From contig CACEBC010000010.1 in assembly GCA_902557735.1 (NCBI GenBank), positions 1 through 64,000 on the forward strand: DNA of 64,000 nt, read 5' to 3'. Of the stretch, positions 36,195 through 46,082 are shown one piece after another. A program made the translations under genes and the position numbers. The stretch is from Porticoccaceae bacterium (lineage in GTDB: Bacteria > Pseudomonadota > Gammaproteobacteria > Pseudomonadales > Porticoccaceae). The notes below the pieces were generated by a model, which was given only the letters and a program-made list of their open reading frames with translations, ran no database searches and was not told the origin of the DNA. Positions within the stretch are counted from its first letter, which is position 1. Each line of letters opens with the position of its first letter.

Positions 36195-36389
36195 AAGCAT
36201 TTTCCTCTTAAATTTAATTTCTCAAGTACAACGATCTATAATATTTATTATACGAGGGGCAAATGGAAATGGACAATTAACACCAGGAAAATGATAATCA
36301 TTTTTTATAGCTCAATTACAAAATTTGTACTGAGTCTCAGCCAGCACACGTTATACTGTTTCAATAGAACTATCTAACTGGATCAAATT

Positions 36390-37367
36390 ATGAAAACGCG
36401 AATCACTGAACTCTTTGGTATCGAACACCCAATTATACAAGGTGGCATGCATTACGTTGGGTATGCAGAACTAGCGGCAGCCGTCTCCAATGCGGGAGGT
36501 CTCGGCATAATTACTGGACTGACCCAAGGAACGCCGGAAAAACTATCATCTGAGATAAAACGTTGCAATGAGCTAACCGATAAACCTTTTGGGGTTAATA
36601 TGACTTTCCTGCCCTCTATGACTCCACCGGATTACCCTGGCATGTTCCAAGCAATTATCGATGGTGGAGTTAAAATAGTTGAGACTGCCGGAAACAATCC
36701 TCAAAAATGGATGCCTGTAATGAAGGAGGCCGGTATCAAGGTTATTCACAAGTGTACCTCCGTTCGCCATTCTCTAAAGGCCCAAACAATCGGTTGTGAT
36801 GCAGTCTCGGTTGATGGCTTTGAATGCGGGGGTCATCCAGGTGAAGACGACATACCAAACTTCATCTTACTTCCGCGAGCAGCTGATGAGCTTGACATAC
36901 CATTCGTTGCTTCTGGTGGGATGGCCGATGCGCGCAGTCTCGTTGCCGCGTTATCACTTGGAGCGGAAGGCATGAATATGGGAACTCGATTCATTGCAAC
37001 CAAAGAAGCTCCCGTGCATGAAAATGTAAAACGAGCAATTCTCGAAGCATCTGAACTTGATACCCGCCTTGTGATGCGACCGCTCAGAAATACGGAGAGG
37101 GTGTTAACAAACCCTGCCGTAGAAGATCTGCTTCAGAAAGAAAAAGACCTCGGAGATGCCCTCCAATTCTCTGATATCATTGATCAAGTAGCTGGTGTCT
37201 ATCCAGATATCATGATAAACGGAAATATGGATGCTGGTGCATGGTCTTGTGGAATGGTGGCAGGGTTGATTTATGATGCGCCTGCTGTGGCCGATTTAAT
37301 AGGTCGAATAATGTCAGAGGCAGATGAATTAATAGCTCAGAGACTCAATTCGGTCTTGAACGCATAG
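36390..37367 (+). CDS. Nitronate monooxygenase-like FMN protein
   Basis: This is a TIM-barrel flavoprotein of 325 residues with TELFGIEHPIIQGGM, AELAAAVSNAGGLGIITG, VDGFECGGHPGEDDIP, the phosphate-binding region FVASGGMADARSL and GAEGMNMGTRFIATKEAP. Class I NMOs oxidise propionate-3-nitronate and other nitronates; many annotated relatives have unknown substrates, and some are enoyl reductases. It stands alone on the plus strand, divergent from yccA and convergent with a hydrolase. Its place among acyl-CoA genes may indicate a lipid or cyclic ketone role, but this is only context. Confidence 0.82.
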   Translation: MKTRITELFGIEHPIIQGGMHYVGYAELAAAVSNAGGLGIITGLTQGTPEKLSSEIKRCNELTDKPFGVNMTFLPSMTPPDYPGMFQAIIDGGVKIVETAGNNPQKWMPVMKEAGIKVIHKCTSVRHSLKAQTIGCDAVSVDGFECGGHPGEDDIPNFILLPRAADELDIPFVASGGMADARSLVAALSLGAEGMNMGTRFIATKEAPVHENVKRAILEASELDTRLVMRPLRNTERVLTNPAVEDLLQKEKDLGDALQFSDIIDQVAGVYPDIMINGNMDAGAWSCGMVAGLIYDAPAVADLIGRIMSEADELIAQRLNSVLNA

Positions 37368-37393
37368 GCCTTTGCTTAAAGTTAAGACATGTT

Positions 37394-38464
37394 TCAGGAT
37401 GCGGAATGCGTCTGACAGAATTGCGCAATTTCATCTAGCGCTCGGGTAGCTGAACTCAAACTTGGATGAAATATCTGAAATACGTGTGGCATGGATTGCC
37501 ATCGTTGCAAGCATACAGGTGAACCCGCTTCTCTCGCTTTGTTTGCATAACGACACGCGTCATCAAACAGCATCTCATTGTCACTGACTTGTATTAGCAA
37601 AGGCGGCATTTTTGACAGATCCCCCAGCAAAGGAGAGACTGATGGATCATGAATCGAAATTTTGTTAGTCAAAAAGAATAATAAACCGTAGAGAAATGAG
37701 GGAACCCGATTTAATAATTTAAAAAGTGTCTTAAGGATCAGGTCCGACGAAAAGTTATCAGTAAAACTTGGGCTATCAAGTGTCGAATCAGTAAGAGGAG
37801 ACATTGCGACAACAGCGTGAGGAACTTGCCATCCCGAATCGCGAAGCCAAGCCATCAGCGATAATGTCAAATTCCCTCCTGCCGAATCGCCGCCGATAAA
37901 TACAGTCTTTGCCGGAGTCCTGCCATCAGGGCCATTGTCCAATAGAAATCGGTAGGTGTTTCTGCAATCCAGCATTGCATCTTGTCTATCATTCTCAGGC
38001 ATCAAACGATAGTCAATGGACAACACCGCGCTGCCGGTAACTTCAGACAACCTACTTGTGATGGAGCGATGGCTTAGCGGACTACCTGCGCAAAATGCAC
38101 CACCATGTATATACAAGAAACGCTTTTTAGGATCAATATTCCCTGTTAGCACCCATTCTGCTGACACACCATTTGCGTCGATTTGGTTTATGTCACTGTC
38201 AATTTTCACATCAGCAAAAAAACTGTCCATCACTCCACGAATCGCACTTATACGTTTTCCGACAGACAAACCATCCATGGTTGCAGATACGGATTGCAGT
38301 CGAGATGAGACCGATGATAAATTTTGTACATCATCAGGGTCTAAAGCGAAAAACTCTCCAGACAGATAATCGTATCGCCTAAGCTTTTGACGCACAACTG
38401 CCCCTCTGGATAGCTTCAACAAGATTAGCAATGTTAGCAGCGATCCCATCTCCCAGAATAGCAT
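37394..38464 (-). CDS. HSL-family (type IV) esterase/lipase
   Basis: This is an alpha/beta hydrolase of 356 residues of the hormone-sensitive lipase group. It has the oxyanion motif YIHGGAFCAGSP (HGGA), nucleophile FIGGDSAGGNLTLSL, acid in QVSDNEMLFDDACRYA and His in SMPHVFQIF. An N-terminal hydrophobic segment (GSLLTLLILLKL) probably anchors it in the membrane. Enzymes of this group hydrolyse short to medium acyl esters. It follows two acyl-CoA dehydrogenase genes on the same strand, 14 bases away, so it is probably in their operon. Confidence 0.87.
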   Translation of the reverse strand: MLFWEMGSLLTLLILLKLSRGAVVRQKLRRYDYLSGEFFALDPDDVQNLSSVSSRLQSVSATMDGLSVGKRISAIRGVMDSFFADVKIDSDINQIDANGVSAEWVLTGNIDPKKRFLYIHGGAFCAGSPLSHRSITSRLSEVTGSAVLSIDYRLMPENDRQDAMLDCRNTYRFLLDNGPDGRTPAKTVFIGGDSAGGNLTLSLMAWLRDSGWQVPHAVVAMSPLTDSTLDSPSFTDNFSSDLILKTLFKLLNRVPSFLYGLLFFLTNKISIHDPSVSPLLGDLSKMPPLLIQVSDNEMLFDDACRYANKAREAGSPVCLQRWQSMPHVFQIFHPSLSSATRALDEIAQFCQTHSAS

Positions 38465-38478
38465 TTTTGTTTACTCTC

Positions 38479-39630
38479 TTAGGTTTTGTAGCTCAGCTCA
38501 TTGAATCTCTTTTGATGAAAATCAGCATCACCAAATAACGTCGTAATGGAGATGAGTCTCTTTAAATAATGACCAATATTTAGATCGTCTGTCATGCCCA
38601 TACCGCCATGGATTTGCACAGCCTCCTCTCCAACTGTTTTAGCCGACTTTGCAATTACGACCTTCATAGCGTGCAAAGATCGTAGGCGCTCATTCTGATC
38701 ATAAGCCTCCTCATCAGCATAAGTACAAAGACCTCTGTAAAGCATCGACCTTGATTGCTCGACTGCCATGAAATTATCGACCATTCGGTGCTGTAAAACT
38801 TGAAAAGAACTTATAGGAGTTCCAAACTGACTTCTGGTTTTTGCATAATTGACCGTCAGTTCATTTAAGACAGTCATTACGCCAAGAGCTTCTGCACTCG
38901 AGGCAAGTATGACGAGGGGAATAACCGCTTCCACGAGCTCGGTGCCTGCATCCACAGTACCGAGTACATTAGAGTGAGGTATTAAAACGTCTTTAAAAAC
39001 CATATTTGCTGCCATCTGACCATCCATCATTTGATAGGAGGTTGTTTCAATACCCGGCGTATCTGACTGCACTAAAAGCACGGTCACCCCATGCCGATCG
39101 CACTGCTGACCCCCTGTGCGCACAGTAATTGCTATCACATCAGCATTCCCACCATTAAATACAACGGCTTTCTCTCCATTAACTCTATAGTGATCACCCT
39201 GCAGAGTGCCCGTTGTCTTAATATCAGTTACCTCATATCTTGCTTGTCGTTCCAGAAAAGCAAACGCGCCGAGGCAGCTGCCATCAATTATTTTTGGAAT
39301 ATATTCTGATTTAAGCAATTCATTCCTACTTAGTGATAGAAGTTGGCCGAACATAACTACCGTTGGTATGTATGGTTCGACAATAATCCCTCGACCCATC
39401 TCCTCCATGACGACAGCAACATCTTCTATCGTCCCATCCAAACCTCCATACTCGTCGGCGAAGGGTATCGACAGCCAACCGAGTTCTGCGAACGTGGCCC
39501 AGCAATCTCGGCTATACCCTTCTGATAACTTCATTACCTCTTTTCTCATATCGAAATCATACCGCTCGCGAATGAATCGACTAACGCTCTCCTTTAACAT
39601 GGATTGCTCTTCGGATAGTTTAAAGTTCAT
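38479..39630 (-). CDS. Acyl-CoA dehydrogenase, probable beta subunit of a second pair
   Basis: The 383-residue protein starts MNFKLSEEQSMLKESVSRFI and has LGWLSIPFADEYGGLDGTIE, VQIHGGMGMTDDLNIGHYLK. The helix-G Glu of the active site is not seen (VILASSAEALGVM), as expected for the non-catalytic subunit of an alpha2beta2 dehydrogenase. Its start overlaps the stop of the upstream ACAD gene by 4 bases (ATGA), which couples the two in equal amounts. Confidence 0.85.
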   Translation of the reverse strand: MNFKLSEEQSMLKESVSRFIRERYDFDMRKEVMKLSEGYSRDCWATFAELGWLSIPFADEYGGLDGTIEDVAVVMEEMGRGIIVEPYIPTVVMFGQLLSLSRNELLKSEYIPKIIDGSCLGAFAFLERQARYEVTDIKTTGTLQGDHYRVNGEKAVVFNGGNADVIAITVRTGGQQCDRHGVTVLLVQSDTPGIETTSYQMMDGQMAANMVFKDVLIPHSNVLGTVDAGTELVEAVIPLVILASSAEALGVMTVLNELTVNYAKTRSQFGTPISSFQVLQHRMVDNFMAVEQSRSMLYRGLCTYADEEAYDQNERLRSLHAMKVVIAKSAKTVGEEAVQIHGGMGMTDDLNIGHYLKRLISITTLFGDADFHQKRFNELSYKT

Positions 39631-40811
39631 ACGCCCAACACCATTTTTGCAATGACATTTCGTTGGACTTCGTTTGAACCACCATAGATACTGGCGGCAC
39701 GTCCATACATGTAATTTACTCTCGCCTGCGAAGCGAAATCATGACCCAACACGCCCGGGTCAAGGTTACTATCAAGTGCACCACCATAATAGCCCACCAA
39801 CTGCAGCGCTAACTCACTAATAGCTTGTCTTATTTCGGTTCCCTTAATTTTAAGAAATGAACTCTCAGGGCCCGGCATTCCGCCGTCGGCCATAGATGCT
39901 AAAGCTCTTAGTTCAGTGTATTCAAGCGCCATAAGTTCTGTCTCAATATCGGACAATCGCATTTGAAAAACAGGATCTTCGATAATTGCAGCCCCTCCAC
40001 TAGTTTCGGCGGCAGCCTGCGCTTTGAGAGAATTGAGACTGCTCCGCGAGTCAGCCACTTCGGCAATGCCTGCTCTCTCGTGAATTAGTAACGCCTTGGC
40101 GTAAGTCCAACCTTTGTCTTGTTCGCCTATCAGGTTTTCAATTGGTACCTTCACATCATCAAACAGAACTTCATTGAGACTATGCTTGCCATCAATGGTA
40201 ATAATCGGTTTGACAGTGACCCCGGGGCTATTCATATCAATGAGAAGAAAGCTGATCCCCTGCTGTTTTCTGATCTCTTTTGACGTCCGGACCAGACAAA
40301 AAATCCAATCAGCAAACTGAGCAAAGGTTGTCCAAACCTTTTGACCATTCACAATGTAATCCTCACCCACTAATTCTGCGGAGGTCTGAAGTGAAGCCAG
40401 ATCGGAACCAGCACCAGGTTCGGAATAGCCCTGACACCACCAATCGTCGCTGCTGAGGATTCGAGGTAGAAATCTTTCTTTTTGCTGCTGATTTCCGAAG
40501 GTATAAATTACAGGACCAACCATTTTCAGCCCGAAAGGTATTGCGTCGGGTATACCCAATCGACCCCTCTCAGATTCAAAAATGTAACGTTGGGTAACAG
40601 TCCATCCGGAGCCACCATACTCCGTTGGCCAAGCTGGTGCGATCCATCCTTTTTTATGCAGCTTTTTTTGCCATGCTACGATCGCTGACTTATAATCATC
40701 AGACTTATCATTTAAGACTTGTTTAGCCAAATCGAAGTCATATTCTTCCTCAAAAAAAGCTCTAACCTCATCACGGAACATCAAATCTTCTCTGGTAAAC
40801 TTCACATCCAC
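39627..40811 (-). CDS. Acyl-CoA dehydrogenase, probable alpha subunit of a second pair
   Basis: The 394-residue protein has WPTEYGGSGWTVTQRYIF, CQGYSEPGAGSDLASLQT, NGQKVWTTFAQFADWIFCL, a Glu in LLIHERAGIAEV at the position of the helix-G base, and ASIYGGSNEVQRNVIAKMVL near the end (no Y-E-G-T). It is similar in type to the 30191 gene and pairs with the overlapping downstream gene. The substrate is unknown; relatives in mycobacteria act on steroid side chains, other relatives on branched acyl-CoAs. Confidence 0.87.
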   Translation of the reverse strand: MDVKFTREDLMFRDEVRAFFEEEYDFDLAKQVLNDKSDDYKSAIVAWQKKLHKKGWIAPAWPTEYGGSGWTVTQRYIFESERGRLGIPDAIPFGLKMVGPVIYTFGNQQQKERFLPRILSSDDWWCQGYSEPGAGSDLASLQTSAELVGEDYIVNGQKVWTTFAQFADWIFCLVRTSKEIRKQQGISFLLIDMNSPGVTVKPIITIDGKHSLNEVLFDDVKVPIENLIGEQDKGWTYAKALLIHERAGIAEVADSRSSLNSLKAQAAAETSGGAAIIEDPVFQMRLSDIETELMALEYTELRALASMADGGMPGPESSFLKIKGTEIRQAISELALQLVGYYGGALDSNLDPGVLGHDFASQARVNYMYGRAASIYGGSNEVQRNVIAKMVLGV

Positions 40812-40950
40812 TGAAACGTCTCCTTCTAATGCATATTAAATTCTTCGTCAAAAGACTTACCTAAATTACGTCTTGAATCAGGCGAAAGCTCATCAACAAA
40901 GGACATAATTCTTCACAATCGATCGCCTCTTTATTTAAATACAAAGTTAA

Positions 40951-41562
40951 CTATATCGATGTCGCCTTTATAAAGGCAGGGCGTGATTTTAGCCGCTCAT
41001 AATATATGTTTGTATTCTCTTTGAACCCATCCCGCAACCCGAGGTGCTCCGCTAGGTATAGCGCAAAACCAACACATATATCGGCTATTGTAAACCGGTT
41101 TGCACAAAGATACTGCCTATCCGCTAGAGCCCGCTCAACTGAGCGCAATCGAGAAAAAAACCACTGAGTGTAATCTTTGACAGCCTGAGGCAATCGCCTT
41201 TCTTCTGGTTCCAACTGTGTATAGCGTAAAACAATTGTTTGCGGAAAGGTTAACGTCGCATCACTTCGATGGATCCAGTTTAAGTACAATCCATACTCGG
41301 GCTCATCCTTCGCTACCGCTATATCAGAGGGGCCATAACGATCTACCAGATACTGAGATATCCCAGCGGATTCTGTCATTTCAAGATTGCCATCGGTAAA
41401 AAACGGTACCGTACCAATCGGATTTATATCTGTGTACCCAGGGTGAAGAAAACGAGGTGGGAACTTCATAACCTCTATCTCATACTCAAGCCCCATCTCC
41501 TCCATGGTCCACAGCGGTCTGATTGAGCGGGCCGCTTGACAGTGCCATAATTTTAACTGCAT
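40951..41562 (-). CDS. Glutathione S-transferase family protein
   Basis: The 203-residue protein has an N-terminal thioredoxin-like domain (LKLWHCQAARSIRPLWTMEE, then GTVPFFTDGNLEMTESAGIS with the glutathione-binding cis-Pro and Glu-Ser) and a C-terminal helical domain with NRFTIADICVGFALYLAEHL. The substrate is not known. It lies between the acyl-CoA dehydrogenase pair and the carboxylase operon on the same strand, with GGGAGAGAG before the start. It could belong to either unit. Confidence 0.87.
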   Translation of the reverse strand: MQLKLWHCQAARSIRPLWTMEEMGLEYEIEVMKFPPRFLHPGYTDINPIGTVPFFTDGNLEMTESAGISQYLVDRYGPSDIAVAKDEPEYGLYLNWIHRSDATLTFPQTIVLRYTQLEPEERRLPQAVKDYTQWFFSRLRSVERALADRQYLCANRFTIADICVGFALYLAEHLGLRDGFKENTNIYYERLKSRPAFIKATSI

Positions 41563-41604
41563 TTCTCTCTCCCTATATCATGACCGGGTAATAATATCGA
41601 TTAT

Positions 41605-43596
41605 TTAGTTCGTTTCAATATCAATCAATAGCTGATCAGCAGCCACCTGGTCACCAGGAGACACATGTACCTCAGAAACCAAACCATCCAAATCAGAAGA
41701 GATTTCATAATGCATCTTCATGGCTTCTAGAACTGCAACGGTTTGACCCTTCTTGACGGATTCGCCGACCTCAACTAGTACTTTCAAAAGTAAGCCATGC
41801 ATGGGCGCCTTCGTTCGACCCTCCCCAACCGAATCTGACCTGAGTCCCTCTTTTTGAATCAGGTCTCGATATAGAGCCTCTCGGCCTTCGATAGACATAT
41901 AAGTAAAGCCCCGCTCGGAGGACTGATGTTTAACCGCGTAACGCCTGTTTCCTATCGAAACAACTGAATCGAAATCATCGACACGATGGACTTTAATTTC
42001 GACTGATTGCTCTTCTCCTTGAACTAGATATCTCTCTTTCCTGTCGATAGATGACACATGCAAATCATAGATTACTTCGTCAAATTTATAGTACTTGCGC
42101 GATGCGAGAACACCAACATTTGTCCAATCCTTTAACTCAGGCGACACGAATACACTAGACTGATGATATTTCCTGTAATCAATCACCAGTTCGATCACAG
42201 AGGCAATCGCAACATGTTTGAAGGTTGGCCTATGTTTCTCGAACGATTCGCCTTCAAACGCCTCAGAAATAAATCCAGTTGTGGCATTTCCATCGATGAA
42301 TGTTTCATTTTCTAAACAATCGATAAGGAACTCTCTATTATTAGATATTCCAAACAACGCGGTTTCTTTCAAGGCACTCACTAGCTGTTTTCTAGCTGTT
42401 TCCCTGTCGGAGCCCGAGCAGATAATCTTCGCTAGCATGGGGTCATAAAATGGTGATATGTTCTGACCGCTCTTTATCCCCTCATCAATACGGATATTTA
42501 ATCCCTCTGCTGGAGACCACAAATCAATTTTCCCAGTTGCTGGCAAGAAACCTCTGGAGGGCTCCTCAGCATACAGGCGAGCCTCTATTGAATGGCCATT
42601 AAAATTTACTTCCTCTTGAGTCAATGGAAGGGTTTCTCCCTGAGCCACACTGATCTGCAAAGCAACCAGATCAAGACCAGTTATAATCTCCGTCACTGGA
42701 TGCTCAACCTGAAGCCTAGTGTTCATCTCGAGAAAATAAAATTTTTCAGATTCATCGAGCAAAAATTCCACAGTACCCGCACCCGTATAATTGACGGTTT
42801 TGGCAACTTTAATGGCGGCCCTGCCCATGATTTCGCGAAGTTCTAGCGTAATGACCGGGCATGGTGCCTCTTCTATGACTTTCTGATATCTCCGCTGGAC
42901 AGAGCAATCACGCTCACCCAAGTGAATCATATTGCCGAACTCATCCGCAAAAATTTGTATCTCGATATGCCTAGGGCTTTCTATCACTTTTTCAAGAATT
43001 AGCGTATCTGAGCCGAAAGCAGATTTAGCTTCCGCACGAGCAAGAGCGAGCCCGTTGATCAGCTGATCTGGACTATCTATTTGACGCATTCCCCGGCCAC
43101 CTCCACCAGCGGCTGCTTTGATCATTATGGGAAATTCAATTCCACTACTAGCGTTAACGAACGCTGAGTCCGTTTGATCTTCGCCTTGGTAACCAGGAAT
43201 ACATGGTACTTGAACATCTAACACTCGTCTCTTTGATTGAGCCTTGTCCCCCATAATCGCGATAGCTTCGCTCGTCGGACCTATAAAAATCAGCCCCTTA
43301 TCATTGCAAGCTTCTGCGAAAGCGGCATTTTCGCTCAAGAAACCATAACCAGGATGAATTGCGCCTGCCCCGCTGTCTAAAGCAGCGTTTATGACCGCTT
43401 CATGCTCCAAATATGATTCTGAGACTGGTCCGGGTCCTACTCTAAAAGCTTGATCAGCAAGGTGCACGTGCGGAGCATTCGCGTCAGGATCAGAATAAAT
43501 CGCGACAGTCTTATAACCGAGCGTTTTCGCAGATCGTAAAATCCTGCAAGCAATCTCACCTCGGTTGGCCACCAAGATACTGTCAAAGCGTTTCAT
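41605..43596 (-). CDS. Acyl-CoA carboxylase, biotin carboxylase/biotin carrier subunit (AtuF/LiuD-like)
   Basis: This subunit carboxylates biotin with ATP and bicarbonate. The 663-residue protein has the biotin carboxylase domain (RFDSILVANRGEIACRIL, ATP grasp KAAAGGGGRGMR, EMNTRLQVEHPVTEII), a linker BT domain (about 450-580), and a C-terminal biotinyl domain with EAMKMHYEIS. The size fits the alpha subunit of methylcrotonyl-CoA or geranyl-CoA carboxylase. The start is ATG 43596 with AGGAA seven bases upstream; a longer frame lies inside the hydratase gene. It follows the hydratase after 4 bases and works with the carboxyltransferase at 44459. Confidence 0.9.
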   Translation of the reverse strand: MKRFDSILVANRGEIACRILRSAKTLGYKTVAIYSDPDANAPHVHLADQAFRVGPGPVSESYLEHEAVINAALDSGAGAIHPGYGFLSENAAFAEACNDKGLIFIGPTSEAIAIMGDKAQSKRRVLDVQVPCIPGYQGEDQTDSAFVNASSGIEFPIMIKAAAGGGGRGMRQIDSPDQLINGLALARAEAKSAFGSDTLILEKVIESPRHIEIQIFADEFGNMIHLGERDCSVQRRYQKVIEEAPCPVITLELREIMGRAAIKVAKTVNYTGAGTVEFLLDESEKFYFLEMNTRLQVEHPVTEIITGLDLVALQISVAQGETLPLTQEEVNFNGHSIEARLYAEEPSRGFLPATGKIDLWSPAEGLNIRIDEGIKSGQNISPFYDPMLAKIICSGSDRETARKQLVSALKETALFGISNNREFLIDCLENETFIDGNATTGFISEAFEGESFEKHRPTFKHVAIASVIELVIDYRKYHQSSVFVSPELKDWTNVGVLASRKYYKFDEVIYDLHVSSIDRKERYLVQGEEQSVEIKVHRVDDFDSVVSIGNRRYAVKHQSSERGFTYMSIEGREALYRDLIQKEGLRSDSVGEGRTKAPMHGLLLKVLVEVGESVKKGQTVAVLEAMKMHYEISSDLDGLVSEVHVSPGDQVAADQLLIDIETN

Positions 43597-43600
43597 AGAA

Positions 43601-44431
43601 TCATTCCTGAACAGATTCTGCAGCCCAATAAGGTTTTCGTTTGTGAACGAAGGCCGCAACACCCTCAATACCCTCTTTGCTGAGCATACAGTTTGCAAAA
43701 CTTTCGGCCGCATGATCTAGCACTTCTGATCGCGGCTGCCTCAGGGATTCGAATAAGATGTTTTTAGTGGCAGCGTTTGCCCCTGGAGCACAAACCGCTA
43801 CTTGTGAAAGAATTTCATTACATTTTTCTTCAAGTCCCTCACAACTCGACACGACAAAATGTGCTATCCCCAGTGCGGCCGCCTCCCGCCCATTTAAACG
43901 AGCTCCGGTAAGCATCAGGCGACGAGCATTAGTCAGACCAATACGTTCTCGCACAAAAGGAGCGATTTGCGCAGGCGGGATACCAAGGCTTGTTTCACTG
44001 AGTCTGAAACGCGCATCTGCTGTCACAATAGTAATGTCACCGACACACGCCAGCCCAAGCCCGCCTCCAATAGCAGCTCCCTCAACAAGCATAATGGTCA
44101 CCTGAGGTTGCTCATTTAGCTGGCTCATCAAATAACCGAATGACCGGTTACCTTTCGCAATCAAACCCGCATCAGCCAGCTGTGTATCTGATTTAAAATC
44201 TTTGATATCAGCACCTGCGCAGAAAATACCCCCTATCCCTCTAATAACGATTGTTCGGATACCTCTATCGTCTTTTACGAGTTTAAGTAACTTTGCAAAC
44301 TCATCAATCATAGCCGCCGAGAGCGCATTTTTTGCCTTCGGACGATTAAACCAAATCCTAAGAACGCTTTTCTCGCGTTTCGTGATTATCGTTTCATTCT
44401 CCAGCAAACTAATATCCTCAGAAACACTCAT
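43601..44431 (-). CDS. Enoyl-CoA hydratase (isohexenyl- or methylglutaconyl-CoA hydratase-like)
   Basis: This is a crotonase-fold protein of 276 residues, with FNRPKAKNALSAAMIDEF, FCAGADIKDF (oxyanion loop), EGAAIGGGLGLACVGDITI and ETSLGIPPAQIAPFVRERIG. The last motif is like those of AtuE/LiuC hydratases, which act on the product of geranyl-CoA or methylcrotonyl-CoA carboxylase. The place between the two carboxylase subunits supports that role. AAAGGAGAC precedes the start. Confidence 0.87.
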   Translation of the reverse strand: MSVSEDISLLENETIITKREKSVLRIWFNRPKAKNALSAAMIDEFAKLLKLVKDDRGIRTIVIRGIGGIFCAGADIKDFKSDTQLADAGLIAKGNRSFGYLMSQLNEQPQVTIMLVEGAAIGGGLGLACVGDITIVTADARFRLSETSLGIPPAQIAPFVRERIGLTNARRLMLTGARLNGREAAALGIAHFVVSSCEGLEEKCNEILSQVAVCAPGANAATKNILFESLRQPRSEVLDHAAESFANCMLSKEGIEGVAAFVHKRKPYWAAESVQE

Positions 44432-44458
44432 TTAAGTCTCCTTTATTCATCACTCTCA

Positions 44459-46081
44459 CTACAATCGTGAGACCCCATAACTATTAGGTCGAATGATTCG
44501 CCTTCGAGCTTCAAATACGGTTTCCAGCAGCATACCTAAAGTGTTTCTTGTTTGACGGGGATCTATCATTCCATCATCCATAAGATGCCCCGATGTATAA
44601 AAAGCATCTGACTGATCATCAAATTTCATCGCGAGCATTTTTTCCTGTTGCGCAAGCAACGCTTCATCAATCTGGATGCCCGAGGCATCTGCCTTGCCGC
44701 GAGCAACGATGGACATAGTTTTAGCCGCTTGCTCGCCACCCATGACCCCGGTAGACGCATTTGGCCAGGTATACAAAAAGTCAGGCTCGAATGCTCGACC
44801 ACACATACCATAATTCCCTGCACCAAAACTGGCTCCCGTCATCATAGTAATTCGAGGAACCTCTATGTTTCGGACTGCCTGAATCATCTTGGATCCGTGC
44901 TTAATCATTCCTGATTGTTCAGATTTAGTGCCTACTATGTATCCCGTTGTATTTTGCAGAAAAATCACAGGAATATTTGCCTGATCAAGTAACTGCATGA
45001 ATTGGGTCGCTTTATTAGCCCCTGCGGGATCTATAGGCCCATTATTGCCGATGATGCCGCATGCATGACCAAAAATTTCGGACTGTAAGCAAACCGTAGA
45101 AATTCCTATTTGAGGCTTAAAATCTAGGAAATCCGATTTATCCACAACGCGGGCAACCACTTCACGCATATCATAAGCAACGCGGTAGTCTACTGGTACC
45201 ACTCCTGCTAACTCATCAGGATCATATATGGGCGGTGAGCTGTTTCTCCCCTTAATTTCTTCGGCACTTTCGTTCCACGCCAAGCGTTTAACTACGTCTC
45301 GCGCAATTTGTATACCATGCCCATCATTTTCTGCCACATAATCTACAAGACCTGATACTCTCGCATGCATTTCAACGCCGCCCAGCTCCTCTTCTAAAGC
45401 AATCTCGCCCGTCGCTGCTTTTAACAATGGTGGTCCTGCCAGAAAGGCACGGCCATTATTTTTCACACCGATTACATAGTCACTAAGCCCAGGCATATAG
45501 GCACCTCCAGCAGTGGACGAGCCGTGCAAAATGGAAATAACAGGGATGCCTGCCTTACTGAGCTTTGCTAAGCCTCCAAACAATGCACCACCTTCACTAA
45601 AACCTTCAACTGTATAATTCAGCAGGTCCCCACCAGCACTCTCGACAAGATGCACAAATGGTAACTTCTGTTCTAATGATATTTGTTCTGCGCGACGAAT
45701 CTTATAACCCCCTGCCGCAGTCATTGAACCGGCCATAATCCCGCTGTCGTCAATAACAATCATACAACGGGTTCCAAAAATAAAGCCGACACCAGCTATC
45801 ACGGTAGATCCGGGTATTGATTTTTCGGGGTTTTTTGTATCCATTAAATATCCGGATAGATTTCCAATTTGCAAAAAGGGCATGCTGGGGTCCAAGAGCC
45901 TGGCAAGCCTATCACGCGGGGTCAATTGTTTACGCGCATCAAATCTTGCCTTCCTTTGCTCAGAAAGATCTGCTCCTCGGGCGTTTAGTTTCTCCAACTT
46001 TTGAACCAGCTCAAGCATCTCCAGCCGATTTCTTTTAAAACCTTCGGATTGCCGCTTCACTTTCGAATTGAATACTGCCAT
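44459..46081 (-). CDS. Acyl-CoA carboxylase, carboxyltransferase subunit (AtuC/LiuB-like)
   Basis: This subunit moves the carboxyl group from biotin to an enoyl-CoA. The 540-residue protein has TPRDRLARLLDPSMPFLQIG, LVESAGGDLLNYTVEGFSEG, SSTAGGAYMPGLSDYVIGV, AGPPLLKAATGEIALEEELG and TKSEQSGMIKHGSKMIQAV. The size and order resemble the beta subunits of 3-methylcrotonyl-CoA and geranyl-CoA carboxylases. The AtuA-like gene next door tips the balance toward a geranyl-CoA-type substrate, but this cannot be settled by eye. It starts 1 base after the AtuA-like stop. Confidence 0.88.
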   Translation of the reverse strand: MAVFNSKVKRQSEGFKRNRLEMLELVQKLEKLNARGADLSEQRKARFDARKQLTPRDRLARLLDPSMPFLQIGNLSGYLMDTKNPEKSIPGSTVIAGVGFIFGTRCMIVIDDSGIMAGSMTAAGGYKIRRAEQISLEQKLPFVHLVESAGGDLLNYTVEGFSEGGALFGGLAKLSKAGIPVISILHGSSTAGGAYMPGLSDYVIGVKNNGRAFLAGPPLLKAATGEIALEEELGGVEMHARVSGLVDYVAENDGHGIQIARDVVKRLAWNESAEEIKGRNSSPPIYDPDELAGVVPVDYRVAYDMREVVARVVDKSDFLDFKPQIGISTVCLQSEIFGHACGIIGNNGPIDPAGANKATQFMQLLDQANIPVIFLQNTTGYIVGTKSEQSGMIKHGSKMIQAVRNIEVPRITMMTGASFGAGNYGMCGRAFEPDFLYTWPNASTGVMGGEQAAKTMSIVARGKADASGIQIDEALLAQQEKMLAMKFDDQSDAFYTSGHLMDDGMIDPRQTRNTLGMLLETVFEARRRIIRPNSYGVSRL

Positions 46082-46082
46082 C

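Noticed and set aside
36238-36253. AT-rich inverted repeat ATAATA-TT-TATTAT upstream of yccA
   Set aside because: Such short A/T symmetry is expected by chance and no promoter geometry fits.
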